From NCBI RefSeq assembly GCF_002902945.1, contig NZ_CP026101.1, positions 2,418,001 to 2,482,000 of the forward strand: a stretch of 64,000 nucleotides of DNA, read 5' to 3'. Source of the stretch: Paraburkholderia caribensis (lineage in GTDB: Bacteria > Pseudomonadota > Gammaproteobacteria > Burkholderiales > Burkholderiaceae). The notes under the pieces were generated by a model, which worked only from the letters and a program-made list of their open reading frames with translations, was not told where the DNA came from and did no database searches. Numbering within the stretch: the first letter of the stretch is position 1; every line of letters begins with the position of its first letter. Position numbers and translations under genes: made by a program. Positions 43,739-52,994 of the stretch are shown here, one piece after another.

Positions 43739-46700
43739 TCAATACACGATCTCGATCGCGCTGCCCGAAAACTCGCTGCGCAATGCGGCCAGCAGTTCGT
43801 CCGTCGGCCTCACGCGCCATGCATCGCCAAGCCGCACTTCGCCTTCCGCGTTGTCGCTGCGATAGACGATCTGCACGGCAAGGCCGTTCGGCATCGGCGC
43901 GGATTGCCGCTGCCCGCGCCCGCCCGAATCGCCGTTGCCGCCGAAGCCGCCACGCCCGCCGCCTCGCGCAGCGGGCGGAGGCGCAGCGACTTCCGCGTCT
44001 TCCGGCTTCGCGCGATAGGCTTCGAGCACGGAGCGCAGCACGAGCGCATTCGCGTTGCCGTTCATCTGCACCTTCACTGCTTGCGCGTAACGCGTGCGAG
44101 CGCGGCCGAGGTCCATCGGCGTATCGACGGTAAAGCGGATGCCGCCCGTGAACGCGTCATTGCGCGCCTGGCCTTGGACGACGAGCAGTTCGTCTTCCTT
44201 GAACAACTGCTTGTGCGCCTCGAATTGCTCGTTGAAGACGGTCACTTCGCACTGGCCCGTGCCGTCGTCGAGCAGTGCGATCAGCATCTTGCCGCGCTGG
44301 GTCATCTGCGTACGCAGCGACACGATCACGCCCGCCACCAGTTTGTCACGCCCTTCCTTCAATTCGCCGATCTTCTGACGCACGAAGCGGCGCACTTCGT
44401 CCTTGTAGGCATCGAACAGATGGCCCGACAGGTAGAAGCCGAGCGCCGTCTTCTCTTCCTGCAAACGGCGCTTTTCCGGCCACGCGGGTTCGTCGATCAG
44501 TTCATGGCCCTGCGACGGTGCGTCGCCCATATCGAACAGGCCCGCCTGCATCGCGTTGGCGCTCGCCTGATCCGCGGCTTCCATGGCGAGCGACACCGAC
44601 GCGATCAGTTGCGCGCGGTTCTCGTGCAAGGAATCGAACGCGCCTGCGCGAATCAGCGCTTCGATCGTGCGGCGATTGACGATGCGGCGATCGATCCGGT
44701 TGCAGAAATCGAACAGATCGACGAACAAGCCTTCCTCGCGCGCGCGCAGGATTTCTTCAATCGCGTTCTGGCCGCTGCCCTTGATCGCGCCGAGACCGTA
44801 GCGGATCGTGCGCGAACGCTTGCCGTCGGGTTCCGCGACAGGCTCGAAGCGGTATGCGGACATGTTGATGTCCGGCGGCAGCACGGCCATCTTGTTCGCG
44901 ATGCAGTCTTCGAACAGGATCTTGACCTTGTCCGTGTCGTCCATCGCGAGCGACATATTGGCCGCCATGAATTCGGCGGGATGGTGCGCCTTGAGCCACG
45001 CGGTGTGGTACGCGAGCAGCGCATAGGCAGCCGCGTGCGACTTGTTGAAGCCGTAGCCCGCGAACTTCTCCATCAGGTCGAAGGTCTCGTCGGCCTTCTC
45101 GCGTGTCAGGCCGTTCTTCGCCGCGCCCTCGGCGAAGATCTCGCGGTGCTTCGCCATTTCCTCGGGCTTCTTCTTGCCCATCGCGCGACGCAGCAGGTCG
45201 GCGCCACCCAGCGAATAGCCGCCGATAATCTGCGCCATCTGCATCACCTGCTCCTGGTAGACCATGATGCCGTAGGTCTCTTTCAGAACAGGCTCGACGC
45301 GCGGGTCTGGATATTCGACCGTTTCGCGGCCGTGCTTACGCGCACAGAAGCTCGGAATCAGGTCCATCGGGCCCGGACGGTACAACGCCACGAGCGCGAT
45401 GATGTCCTCGAAGCGATCGGGCTGCGCGTCCTTCAGCATGCCTTGCATGCCGCGGCTTTCCAGCTGGAACACGGCGACCGTGTTCGCTTTCTTGAGGATC
45501 GAGAACGACGCCGGGTCGTCGAGCGGCACCTGCGCGAGCGACCAGTTCTCCTTCGACGGATCGAGACGGCGAATATAGCGCTCGGCCCAGTCGAGAATGG
45601 TCAGCGTGGTCAGGCCCAAAAAGTCGAACTTCACGAGGCCGACGGCTTCGACGTCGTCCTTGTCATACTGGCTCACGACGCCGCTTTCATCGCCCTGCGT
45701 ATAGAGCGGACAGAAATCCGTCAGCTTGCCGGGCGCGATCAGCACGCCGCCCGCGTGCATGCCGACGTTACGCGTCAGGCCTTCCACGCGCTGCGCGAGT
45801 TCGAGCAGCTGATGCACTTCGTCTTCGTTGTCGAAGCGCTCCTGCAAGAGCGGCTCTTCCTTCATCGCGTCGGCGATGGTGACGTGCTTGCCGGGCTTGA
45901 ACGGAATCAGCTTCGCGACCCCGTCCGTGAACATGTAGCCGAGATCGAGCACGCGGCCGATATCGCGCACGGCGGCCTTAGCGGCCATCGTGCCGAAGGT
46001 GGCGATCTGCGACACGGCGTCCGCGCCGTACTTCTCCTTCACGTACTGGATCACACGATCGCGGCCGTGCTGGCAGAAGTCGATGTCGAAGTCGGGCATC
46101 GACACCCGCTCCGGATTCAGAAAACGCTCGAACAGCAGGTTGTAGCGCAGCGGGTCGAGGTCGGTAATGCCGAGCGCGTAGGCGACCAGCGAGCCCGCGC
46201 CCGAGCCCCGGCCGGGCCCCACGGGCACGCCGTTGTTCTTCGCCCAGTTGATGAAGTCCGCGACGATCAGGAAGTAGCCGGGAAAGCCCATCTTGATGAT
46301 CGTGCCGCATTCGAAGTCGAGCCGCGCGTAATACGTTTCGCGCTGCGCGTCGCGTTTATCCTGTTCCGGGAACAGTTGCTCCAGACGCTTTTCCAGCCCT
46401 TCTTTCGACAGTTGCACCAGGTAGTCGTCGAGCGACATGCCGTCCGGCGTCGGGAACAGCGGCAGCTTTGGCTTGCCGAGTTCGAGCGTCAGATTGCAAC
46501 GCTTCGCGATTTCGATGGTGTTGGCCACCGCCGACGGAATGTCGGCGAACATCTCCACCATCTCGGCCTGCGTGCGGAAATACTGGTCTGTCGTGAAGCG
46601 CTTCTGGCGACGCGGATTCGCGAGCATGTCGCCTTCCGAAATACACACGCGCGCCTCGTGCGCGGTGAAGTCGTCGGGCGTCATGAACTGCAGCGGATGC

Positions 46701-47308
46701 GTGGCGACCACGGGCAGCTTCAGCGACGCCGCGAGCGCGACCGCCTGCTGCACATACGCCTGCGCACCGGGCTGGCCGCCGCGCTGCAGTTCGATATAGA
46801 AACCGTTCGGAAAGATCGCCGCCCAGCGCTGTGCGTTGCGCCTCGCGGCTTCCTCGTTGCCCGCCGCGAGCGCCATGCCGACGTCGCCATGCTGCGCACC
46901 CGACAGCGCGAGCAGCCCTTCGGCGAGCCCGCCTTCGAGCCACGCGGTGTCCACTTCCGCGCGCCCACGATACTGGTTCGTCAGCCACGCCTTCGACAGC
47001 AGTTCGCAAAGATTCAGATAGCCGGTCTTGTTCTTGACCAGCAACAGAAGCCGCGAAGGCTTGTCGCGGTCGTCGGGATTCGTGATCCAGACGTCGCAGC
47101 CGGCAATGGGTTTGACCCCTTTGCCACGGGCTTCCTGGTAGAAACGGACGAGGCCGAATGCATTGCCGAGATCGGTGAGCGCGAGCGCGCCCTGACCGTC
47201 TTTGGCAGCGGAAGCGACGACGTCGTCGATACGCACGATGCCATCGGCAATCGAGAATTCGGAGTGAACGCGGAGATGGACGAAGCGGGGATCTGACATG
47301 GGCGACAT
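43739..47308 (-). CDS. dnaE: DNA polymerase III alpha subunit (DnaE1)
   Basis: 1189 residues. The PHP domain begins at once (FVHLRVHSEFSIADGIVRI); the palm has the catalytic PDFDIDFCQHGRD near residue 405 with GPGRGSGAGSLVAYALGI before it; helix-hairpin-helix and beta-binding parts follow, then an OB fold (GVIVSLRTQMTQRGKMLI). Near residue 1120 there is a Gly/Arg-rich insert of about 25 residues (RGGGRGGFGGNGD). The ATG at 47308, with AGGAGG about ten bases upstream, is preferred over the frame to 47404. Confidence 0.97.
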   Translation of the reverse strand: MSPMSDPRFVHLRVHSEFSIADGIVRIDDVVASAAKDGQGALALTDLGNAFGLVRFYQEARGKGVKPIAGCDVWITNPDDRDKPSRLLLLVKNKTGYLNLCELLSKAWLTNQYRGRAEVDTAWLEGGLAEGLLALSGAQHGDVGMALAAGNEEAARRNAQRWAAIFPNGFYIELQRGGQPGAQAYVQQAVALAASLKLPVVATHPLQFMTPDDFTAHEARVCISEGDMLANPRRQKRFTTDQYFRTQAEMVEMFADIPSAVANTIEIAKRCNLTLELGKPKLPLFPTPDGMSLDDYLVQLSKEGLEKRLEQLFPEQDKRDAQRETYYARLDFECGTIIKMGFPGYFLIVADFINWAKNNGVPVGPGRGSGAGSLVAYALGITDLDPLRYNLLFERFLNPERVSMPDFDIDFCQHGRDRVIQYVKEKYGADAVSQIATFGTMAAKAAVRDIGRVLDLGYMFTDGVAKLIPFKPGKHVTIADAMKEEPLLQERFDNEDEVHQLLELAQRVEGLTRNVGMHAGGVLIAPGKLTDFCPLYTQGDESGVVSQYDKDDVEAVGLVKFDFLGLTTLTILDWAERYIRRLDPSKENWSLAQVPLDDPASFSILKKANTVAVFQLESRGMQGMLKDAQPDRFEDIIALVALYRPGPMDLIPSFCARKHGRETVEYPDPRVEPVLKETYGIMVYQEQVMQMAQIIGGYSLGGADLLRRAMGKKKPEEMAKHREIFAEGAAKNGLTREKADETFDLMEKFAGYGFNKSHAAAYALLAYHTAWLKAHHPAEFMAANMSLAMDDTDKVKILFEDCIANKMAVLPPDINMSAYRFEPVAEPDGKRSRTIRYGLGAIKGSGQNAIEEILRAREEGLFVDLFDFCNRIDRRIVNRRTIEALIRAGAFDSLHENRAQLIASVSLAMEAADQASANAMQAGLFDMGDAPSQGHELIDEPAWPEKRRLQEEKTALGFYLSGHLFDAYKDEVRRFVRQKIGELKEGRDKLVAGVIVSLRTQMTQRGKMLIALLDDGTGQCEVTVFNEQFEAHKQLFKEDELLVVQGQARNDAFTGGIRFTVDTPMDLGRARTRYAQAVKVQMNGNANALVLRSVLEAYRAKPEDAEVAAPPPAARGGGRGGFGGNGDSGGRGQRQSAPMPNGLAVQIVYRSDNAEGEVRLGDAWRVRPTDELLAALRSEFSGSAIEIVY

Positions 47309-47592
47309 TGTAACCCCGCCCTCCTGAAATTTTTCGGCCAAAGCGCGTCCGAACGCCCCTGTTGGCCACCCGGCCAGGCGGGCTCGCGCGCCGGCCTTTG
47401 TCAATGGCCGTGAGCGCTTGCGCGGGTCGGCCGTGCGGCTATTTCGACGCAGGTCAATATGCTGTCCGGCGGATTGCGGACCGACTGCCAGGATGAGGGA
47501 TAATACGCGTTCGAATCCATTTTTCTGCCGTACGCGTGCTGCGCCAGCCCTTGATGCGCGCGCCGCGCACGGCGCTTTGTCGCTGGACCAGC

Positions 47593-48468
47593 ATGAATAT
47601 CCTGAATCTTTCGTCCTACCAGTTCGTGACGCTCGACAAAACCGTCGAATGGCGGCCGCTCGTCACCGCGCGCTGCAACGAACTCGGCCTGCGCGGCACC
47701 ATCCTGCTCGCGCCGGAGGGCATCAACCTGTTTATCGCCGGTAACATTCCGCAAGTACGCGAATTCATCAACTACGTTCGCCACGACCCGCTGTTCGAAG
47801 GCAAGTTCGCCGAACTGCAATTCAAGGAAAGCCTGTCCGAGAAACAGCCGTTTCGCCGTATGCTCGTCAAGCTCAAGCGCGAAATCATCACGATGAAAAA
47901 ACCGGCTATCCAGCCGGAACTGGGCCGCGCGCCGGCCGTCGACGCCCGCACGCTGAAGGCATGGCTCGACCGCGGCCACGACGACGCGGGGCGCCCTGTC
48001 GTGATGCTCGACACGCGTAACGCATTTGAAGTCGATGTCGGCACGTTCGATAACGCGCTCGACTATCGGATCACGAAATTCAGCGAGTTCCCCGAAGTGA
48101 TCGAGCAGAACCGCGCGGACCTCGAAGGCAAGACGGTCGTGTCGTTCTGCACGGGCGGCATCCGCTGCGAGAAGGCAGCCATCCACATGAAGGAAGTCGG
48201 CATTGACAATGTCTATCAGCTCGAAGGCGGCATCCTGAAGTATTTCGAGGAAGTGGGCGGCGCGCACTACAACGGCGAATGTTTCGTGTTCGACTATCGC
48301 ACCGCGCTCGACCCGAACCTTCAGCCGACAGCGACCACCCAATGCTTCGGCTGCCGCGCCGTCGTCACGCCGGAAGACCAGAAGTCGCCGTTCTACGTGC
48401 CGGGCAAGACCTGCGCATCCTGCCATCCGGAAGCGCAGCGGCAGGTCGGTGCGGCGCACGCGGCGTAA
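47593..48468 (+). CDS. trhO: tRNA uridine-34 hydroxylase TrhO (rhodanese fold)
   Basis: 291 residues. An N-terminal acylphosphatase-like region (GTILLAPEGINLFIAG) is followed by a rhodanese domain with the active Cys in VVSFCTGGIRCEKAA. The C-terminal CFGCRAVVTPED and CASCHP cysteines are usual in the family. It makes 5-hydroxyuridine at tRNA position 34 using prephenate-independent oxygen chemistry. It diverges from dnaE; the ATG at 47593 matches MNILNLSSYQF. Confidence 0.92.
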   Translation: MNILNLSSYQFVTLDKTVEWRPLVTARCNELGLRGTILLAPEGINLFIAGNIPQVREFINYVRHDPLFEGKFAELQFKESLSEKQPFRRMLVKLKREIITMKKPAIQPELGRAPAVDARTLKAWLDRGHDDAGRPVVMLDTRNAFEVDVGTFDNALDYRITKFSEFPEVIEQNRADLEGKTVVSFCTGGIRCEKAAIHMKEVGIDNVYQLEGGILKYFEEVGGAHYNGECFVFDYRTALDPNLQPTATTQCFGCRAVVTPEDQKSPFYVPGKTCASCHPEAQRQVGAAHAA

Positions 48469-48551
48469 TCGCGGCGCTCGCATCGCGTCATCGTTACTCG
48501 CATGAACCCGTTGCGCATAGGCGGCGCCGCTGCCGCTCGCCACACCCTCGC

Positions 48552-49445
48552 ATGACGACCGTTACCGAAGCACCCTATCGCGGCCGTTTCGCGCCGTCGC
48601 CGACAGGCCCGCTGCACTTCGGCTCGCTGGTCAGCGCGCTGGCAAGCTGGCTCGACGCCCGCGCGCATCGCGGCGCGTGGCTCGTGCGCGTCGAGGACAT
48701 CGACGGCCCGCGCACCGTTCCCGGCGCGGCGGAAGATATCCTCGATACCCTCGCCCGCTTCGGCATGGTGGCCGACGAGCCGCCCGTCTGGCAAAGCCGG
48801 CGCATGCCGCTCTACCAGCACGCGTTCGAGCGCCTGCAAGCCACGGGCCTCGTCTATCCGTGCGGCTGCACACGCAAGGAAATCGCCGATTCGCTCGTAC
48901 GCGCGCACGCGCGGCATACGACCCTCGCCTATCCAGGCACCTGCCGCAACGGCCTGAACGGCAAGCCCGCGCGTGCATGGCGCCTGCGGGTGCCGGACGG
49001 CGACGCCGCCATCGTGACCTTCGACGACGGCTGGCAAGGCCGGCAAACCCAGAATCTCGCCACCGAAGTCGGCGATTTCGTCCTGCGCCGCGCGGACGAT
49101 CAATGGGCCTATCAACTGGCCGTGGTGGTCGACGACGCGGATCAACGCATCACGCACATCGTCCGCGGCGCGGACCTGCTCGACTCCACCGCGCGGCAGA
49201 TCTACCTGCAACATTGTCTGGGCCTGCCGACGCCCTCTTATCTGCATGTCCCCGTCGTGACGAATGCCGACGGCGAAAAACTCAGCAAGCAGACGGGCGC
49301 ATTGCCGCTGAGCGCGACCGACCCGCTCGTTGCGTTGACCGACGCAGCGCTGCATCTCGGCCTGAAGCTGACACAAACAGCGAAGTCGCTGGATTCGTTC
49401 TACGCGGAAGCGATCGCCGCCTGGTCGGAGCGCGTCAAACGCTGA
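48552..49445 (+). CDS. gluQRS: Glutamyl-Q tRNA(Asp) synthetase
   Basis: 297 residues, the short form of GluRS catalytic domain. RFAPSPTGPLHFGSLVSALA contains the HIGH-like motif, PCGCTRKEI shows the zinc ligands and GEKLSKQTGALPL is the KMSKS counterpart. The anticodon domain is absent. It attaches glutamate to queuosine of tRNA(Asp). It follows trhO, another tRNA modification gene, by 83 bases. Confidence 0.95.
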   Translation: MTTVTEAPYRGRFAPSPTGPLHFGSLVSALASWLDARAHRGAWLVRVEDIDGPRTVPGAAEDILDTLARFGMVADEPPVWQSRRMPLYQHAFERLQATGLVYPCGCTRKEIADSLVRAHARHTTLAYPGTCRNGLNGKPARAWRLRVPDGDAAIVTFDDGWQGRQTQNLATEVGDFVLRRADDQWAYQLAVVVDDADQRITHIVRGADLLDSTARQIYLQHCLGLPTPSYLHVPVVTNADGEKLSKQTGALPLSATDPLVALTDAALHLGLKLTQTAKSLDSFYAEAIAAWSERVKR

Positions 49446-49466
49446 CGCGTCCATCACACTGGCCAC

Positions 49467-49505
49467 AAAACGGAAACGGCGCCTGCAAAGGCGCCGTTTC
49501 CGTTT
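49467..49505. terminator. Bidirectional terminator between gluQRS and rhlE
   Basis: AACGGAAACGGCGCC and GGCGCCGTTTCCGTTT form a long stem with a six-base loop TGCAAA, with A-run on the left and T-run on the right, so both convergent genes can use it. Confidence 0.88.
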
Positions 49506-49549
49506 GAGATCATCGCTATTCGCGCAAGCACGCGAACAGCGGCACGACA

Positions 49550-51007
49550 TCAGTTCGAGGGCGTCGTCTTGCGCGGCATGCCGAAGCCGCCCAGCAGCGC
49601 GGCGAGCGGCTGCTTCGACGCAGGCTTCTGCGGCGCAGCGGGTGCTTCGTCGCGCTTCGCGGCAGCCGAGACCGCAGAAGGCGACGGCTCATACGGCTTC
49701 AGGAAGAAATCGTCGACAGGTTGCTGACGATGGTGCGTCCCGTGCGCCGGACGCTCGTGCGCGCCCGTCGTACGGCGGCGGCTGCCGCGATCGTCGCGTT
49801 CGCGTCGCGCGCCGCGCTCGTCGTGATGATGACGCACAGGCGTATCGACGGTCAGGCGCTGCACGTCGAGCGGCCGCTTGATCAGCTTCTCGATGTCGGC
49901 AAGCTGCTTGCGCTCGTTCGGGCTGAACAGCGACAGCGCATCGCCCGATGCGCCCGCACGGCCCGTCCGGCCGATCCGGTGCACGTAGTCTTCCGCGTTG
50001 AACGGCAGATCGAAGTTGATCACGGCGGGCAACTCGGCAATATCGAGACCGCGCGCCGCCACGTCCGTTGCAACCAGCGCCTCGATCTCGCCGCGCTTGA
50101 ACGCGTCGAGCGCCTGCATCCGTTCGCTCTGCGTGCGGTCGCCGTGAATCGCGGTGGCAATCACGCCGTCGCGCTCCAGCTGACGCGCGAGACGGCTCGC
50201 GCCGATCTTGCTGTTGCAGAACACGATCACCTGCTTGAGGCCGCGATCGCGGATCAGTTTCACGACGGCGCCCGTCTTGTCGCCCTCGGCCACTTCGTAG
50301 ACGATCTGCGTGACGTTGGTGGCCGTCGAGTTGCTGCGCGCCACTTCGATCGTCTGCGGATTGCGCAGATACGTGGCCGCCAGCTTCTTGATTTCCGGCG
50401 AGAACGTCGCCGAGAACAGCAGCGTCTGACGTTCGGCGGGAAGCAGGTTCAGGATGCGCTGCAAGTCGGGCAGAAAGCCCATGTCGAGCATCCGGTCGGC
50501 TTCGTCGAGCACGAGAATCTGCACCTGGCCGAGATTGGCTGTCTTCTGCTGCACGTGATCGAGCAGGCGTCCCGGCGTCGCGATCAGGATTTCGACGCCG
50601 CGCCGCAGTTCCGCCGATTGCGGATTCATGTCGACGCCGCCGAACACGACAGCGCTGCGCAGCGACGTGTGTTTGGCGTACGCCTGCACGTTGGCGGCGA
50701 CCTGGTCGGCGAGTTCGCGCGTCGGCGTGAGGATCAGCGCGCGGACCGGGTGGCGGGCCGGCGAGGCGCTCGTGCTGGCGAGCGGCAACAGACGCTGGAT
50801 GATCGGCAGCGAGAAACCGGCCGTCTTGCCCGTCCCGGTCTGCGCGGCGCCCATCACGTCCCGGCCGCCCAGTACGACTGGGATCGCCTCGGCCTGGATC
50901 GGCGTCGGCGTCGTGTAGCCCTGTTCCGCGATGGCTTTGAGAATGTCGGCATGCAGGCCGAACTGGTCGAAGGTCGCGTTGGTAGGCGTGGTTGCTGTGT
51001 CGGACAT
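49550..51007 (-). CDS. rhlE: DEAD-box RNA helicase, RhlE type
   Basis: 485 residues. FDQFGLHADILKAIAEQGY (Q motif), AQTGTGKTAGF, LDEADRMLDMGF, LLFSATFS and HRIGRTGRAG are all present. The C-terminal 110 residues are basic and His-rich (HHHDERGARRERDDRGSRRR) then Pro/Ala-rich, an RNA-binding tail typical of RhlE. MSDTATTPT at 51007 is chosen; the gene has a long GC-rich leader. Confidence 0.94.
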   Translation of the reverse strand: MSDTATTPTNATFDQFGLHADILKAIAEQGYTTPTPIQAEAIPVVLGGRDVMGAAQTGTGKTAGFSLPIIQRLLPLASTSASPARHPVRALILTPTRELADQVAANVQAYAKHTSLRSAVVFGGVDMNPQSAELRRGVEILIATPGRLLDHVQQKTANLGQVQILVLDEADRMLDMGFLPDLQRILNLLPAERQTLLFSATFSPEIKKLAATYLRNPQTIEVARSNSTATNVTQIVYEVAEGDKTGAVVKLIRDRGLKQVIVFCNSKIGASRLARQLERDGVIATAIHGDRTQSERMQALDAFKRGEIEALVATDVAARGLDIAELPAVINFDLPFNAEDYVHRIGRTGRAGASGDALSLFSPNERKQLADIEKLIKRPLDVQRLTVDTPVRHHHDERGARRERDDRGSRRRTTGAHERPAHGTHHRQQPVDDFFLKPYEPSPSAVSAAAKRDEAPAAPQKPASKQPLAALLGGFGMPRKTTPSN

Positions 51008-51456
51008 GGTGGCTTTCGCTAAAAATGCGCCTGCGCTTTGCCGCTTGCGCGTTGCCAAAGGCGGCCGCGGGGGCGTCCGCTCAGATTGTTTCTGCAGCTT
51101 CTTCTGCAGCGGCCGCGGCCGCGGAGGGCATCAGGACATCAGGATGAAGGCGGAGCCACGGCGTTCCGCACAAGGCCCGAACTCGCGCCGCAAACGTCGG
51201 CGAGTGTCGGCAAGCATGCGGCCGGCTCCGGCCGGCGGAAACATCCGCCGGAAAGGGCGGTATTGTAGCACTTCGGCACTAATACCCATGGCGCGTGCGC
51301 GGAGTTTCTGCTTGTCGCGCCCGCGCCGTCATGAATACGCCATGTTTCAAGCAGGGACGGACCACGGCCGACGCGGGCAGCGTAGACGGGCAACGAGTCA
51401 ATCTGGTGACAGCGCGCCGACCTGCGCCCGACGCCGCCCGGCTCACGTTGGCCCGT
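51008..51456. other. Long GC-rich intergenic region (rhlE leader side)
   Basis: 449 bases without a supported gene. On the minus strand a TACAAT hexamer (51262-51267) could be the rhlE -10 box, giving a leader near 250 nt with several strong inverted repeats (for example CCGGCGGATGTTTCCGCCGG near 51235-51255 and GCGGCCGCGGCCGC near 51110). No good -35 is seen. Confidence 0.45.
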
Positions 51457-52893
51457 TCACCACGTTTCGCGCATGACCATCAGCCGCAGCTCCGTCATGT
51501 CCTCGATCGCGTAGCGGATGCCTTCGCGCCCAAGCCCCGAGTCCTTCACGCCGCCATACGGCATATTGTCGACGCGGAACGACGGCACATCGTTGATGAC
51601 CACGCCGCCCACTTCGAGTTCATCCCAGGCCTGATGCGCGTGCGCGAGCGAATCCGTGAAAATGCCCGCCTGCAGGCCGAAGTCGCTGTCGTTGACGGTC
51701 GCGAGCGCCGTTTTGAAGTCGTCGAACTTTTCGAGGATCGCCACCGGCCCGAACGCTTCCTTGCGATACAGATCGGTGTCGCGCCCGACGTTTTCCAGCA
51801 ACGTCGCCTCGAACATTGCGCCGTCCACCTTGCCGCCCGCGACTATCTGCGCGCCCGCCTTCACCGCGCTTTCCATCCAGCCCGCGAGGCGCCGCGACTC
51901 CGACTCCGAAATCATCGGCCCGACGAAAGTCTTTTCGTCCTTCGGATCGCCCATCTTCAGCGACTTCGTCTTCGCGATCAGCTTTTCGCGCAGCGCGTCG
52001 TACAGCGACGCATGCGCGAGAATCCGCTGCACGCCGATACAGCTTTGGCCCGACTGGTAGAACGCGCCAAACGCGAGCCGGTCCACCACGTAATCGAGCT
52101 TGTCACGCTGGTCGCCATCGACGATCGCGGCGGCGTTGCCGCCCAGCTCCAGAATCACCTTCTTCTTGCCGGCCTTCGCCTTGAGGTCCCAGCCGACGGC
52201 GGGCGAGCCGGTAAACGAGAGCAGCTTGAAGCGTTCATCGGTGGTGAAGAGATCGGCGCCGTCGCGATGGGCGGGCAAGACCGAAAACGCGCCTTTCGGC
52301 AGGTCGGTTTCCGCCAGCACTTCGCCGATGATCAGCGCGCCGATGGGCGTGCGGCTCGCGGGCTTCAGCACGAACGGCACGCCCGCCGCCAGCGCGGGCG
52401 CGACCTTGTGCGCGGCCAGATTCAACGGGAAATTGAATGGCGAGATGAACGAGCACGGCCCGATCGGTACCCGCTTCACATAAGCGTGATAGCCCTTGGC
52501 GCGCGGCGAGATTTCCAGATTGACGATTTCGCCGTCGATGCGCACCGACTCTTCCGCCGCGACCTTGAACGTATCGATCAGCCGCGTGACCTCGCCGCGC
52601 GAATCGTTGATCGGCTTGCCCGCTTCGATGCATAGCGCCATCGCCATCTCGTCGAAGCGCTCGCGAAAGCGTTTCACGCAATGTTCGAGCACGGCCTGAC
52701 GCTTGAACGGCGGGATCGCGCGCATCGCGGGCATCGAGTCGGCGGCGAGGCCGATCGCCCGGTCGATGGCCTGCGCGTCGGCGAGCGCCACGCGCGTCGC
52801 CACTTCGCCGCTGAACTTGTCGGTGACTTCGAGATCGGTGTTCGCGGCGACCGCGACGTTGGCGAGGTAGTACGGGTAGCTCTTCTGCAACAT
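51457..52893 (-). CDS. Aldehyde dehydrogenase family protein
   Basis: 478 residues. FISPFNFPLNLAAHKVAPAL and KPASRTPIGA bind the cofactor; the catalytic Glu is in ILELGGNAAAIV and Cys in QSGQSCIGVQR. The end EGIRYAIEDMTELRLMVM is typical. The substrate is not clear; this clade includes glyceraldehyde-3-phosphate, lactaldehyde and phosphonoacetaldehyde dehydrogenases. It lies 101 bp downstream of the acetolactate synthase-like gene on the same strand. The ATG at 52893 has AAGGAGA upstream. Confidence 0.93.
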   Translation of the reverse strand: MLQKSYPYYLANVAVAANTDLEVTDKFSGEVATRVALADAQAIDRAIGLAADSMPAMRAIPPFKRQAVLEHCVKRFRERFDEMAMALCIEAGKPINDSRGEVTRLIDTFKVAAEESVRIDGEIVNLEISPRAKGYHAYVKRVPIGPCSFISPFNFPLNLAAHKVAPALAAGVPFVLKPASRTPIGALIIGEVLAETDLPKGAFSVLPAHRDGADLFTTDERFKLLSFTGSPAVGWDLKAKAGKKKVILELGGNAAAIVDGDQRDKLDYVVDRLAFGAFYQSGQSCIGVQRILAHASLYDALREKLIAKTKSLKMGDPKDEKTFVGPMISESESRRLAGWMESAVKAGAQIVAGGKVDGAMFEATLLENVGRDTDLYRKEAFGPVAILEKFDDFKTALATVNDSDFGLQAGIFTDSLAHAHQAWDELEVGGVVINDVPSFRVDNMPYGGVKDSGLGREGIRYAIEDMTELRLMVMRETW

Positions 52894-52994
52894 GACTCGT
52901 TCTCCTTGATTGCAATCGGCTTGCGCAGCGAACACGGGCAGCAAGGACCATTCCGCAGCGGCCGCGCCGCGCGCCGACGAAGACGGCGCGATGC

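Noticed and set aside
43904..47296. 1130-residue plus-strand open frame opposite dnaE
   Set aside because: Antisense shadow of a complete and well-conserved dnaE.
51139..51393. 84-residue minus-strand frame before rhlE
   Set aside because: No ribosome site, no recognisable similarity and GC-rich palindromes throughout; more likely leader DNA.
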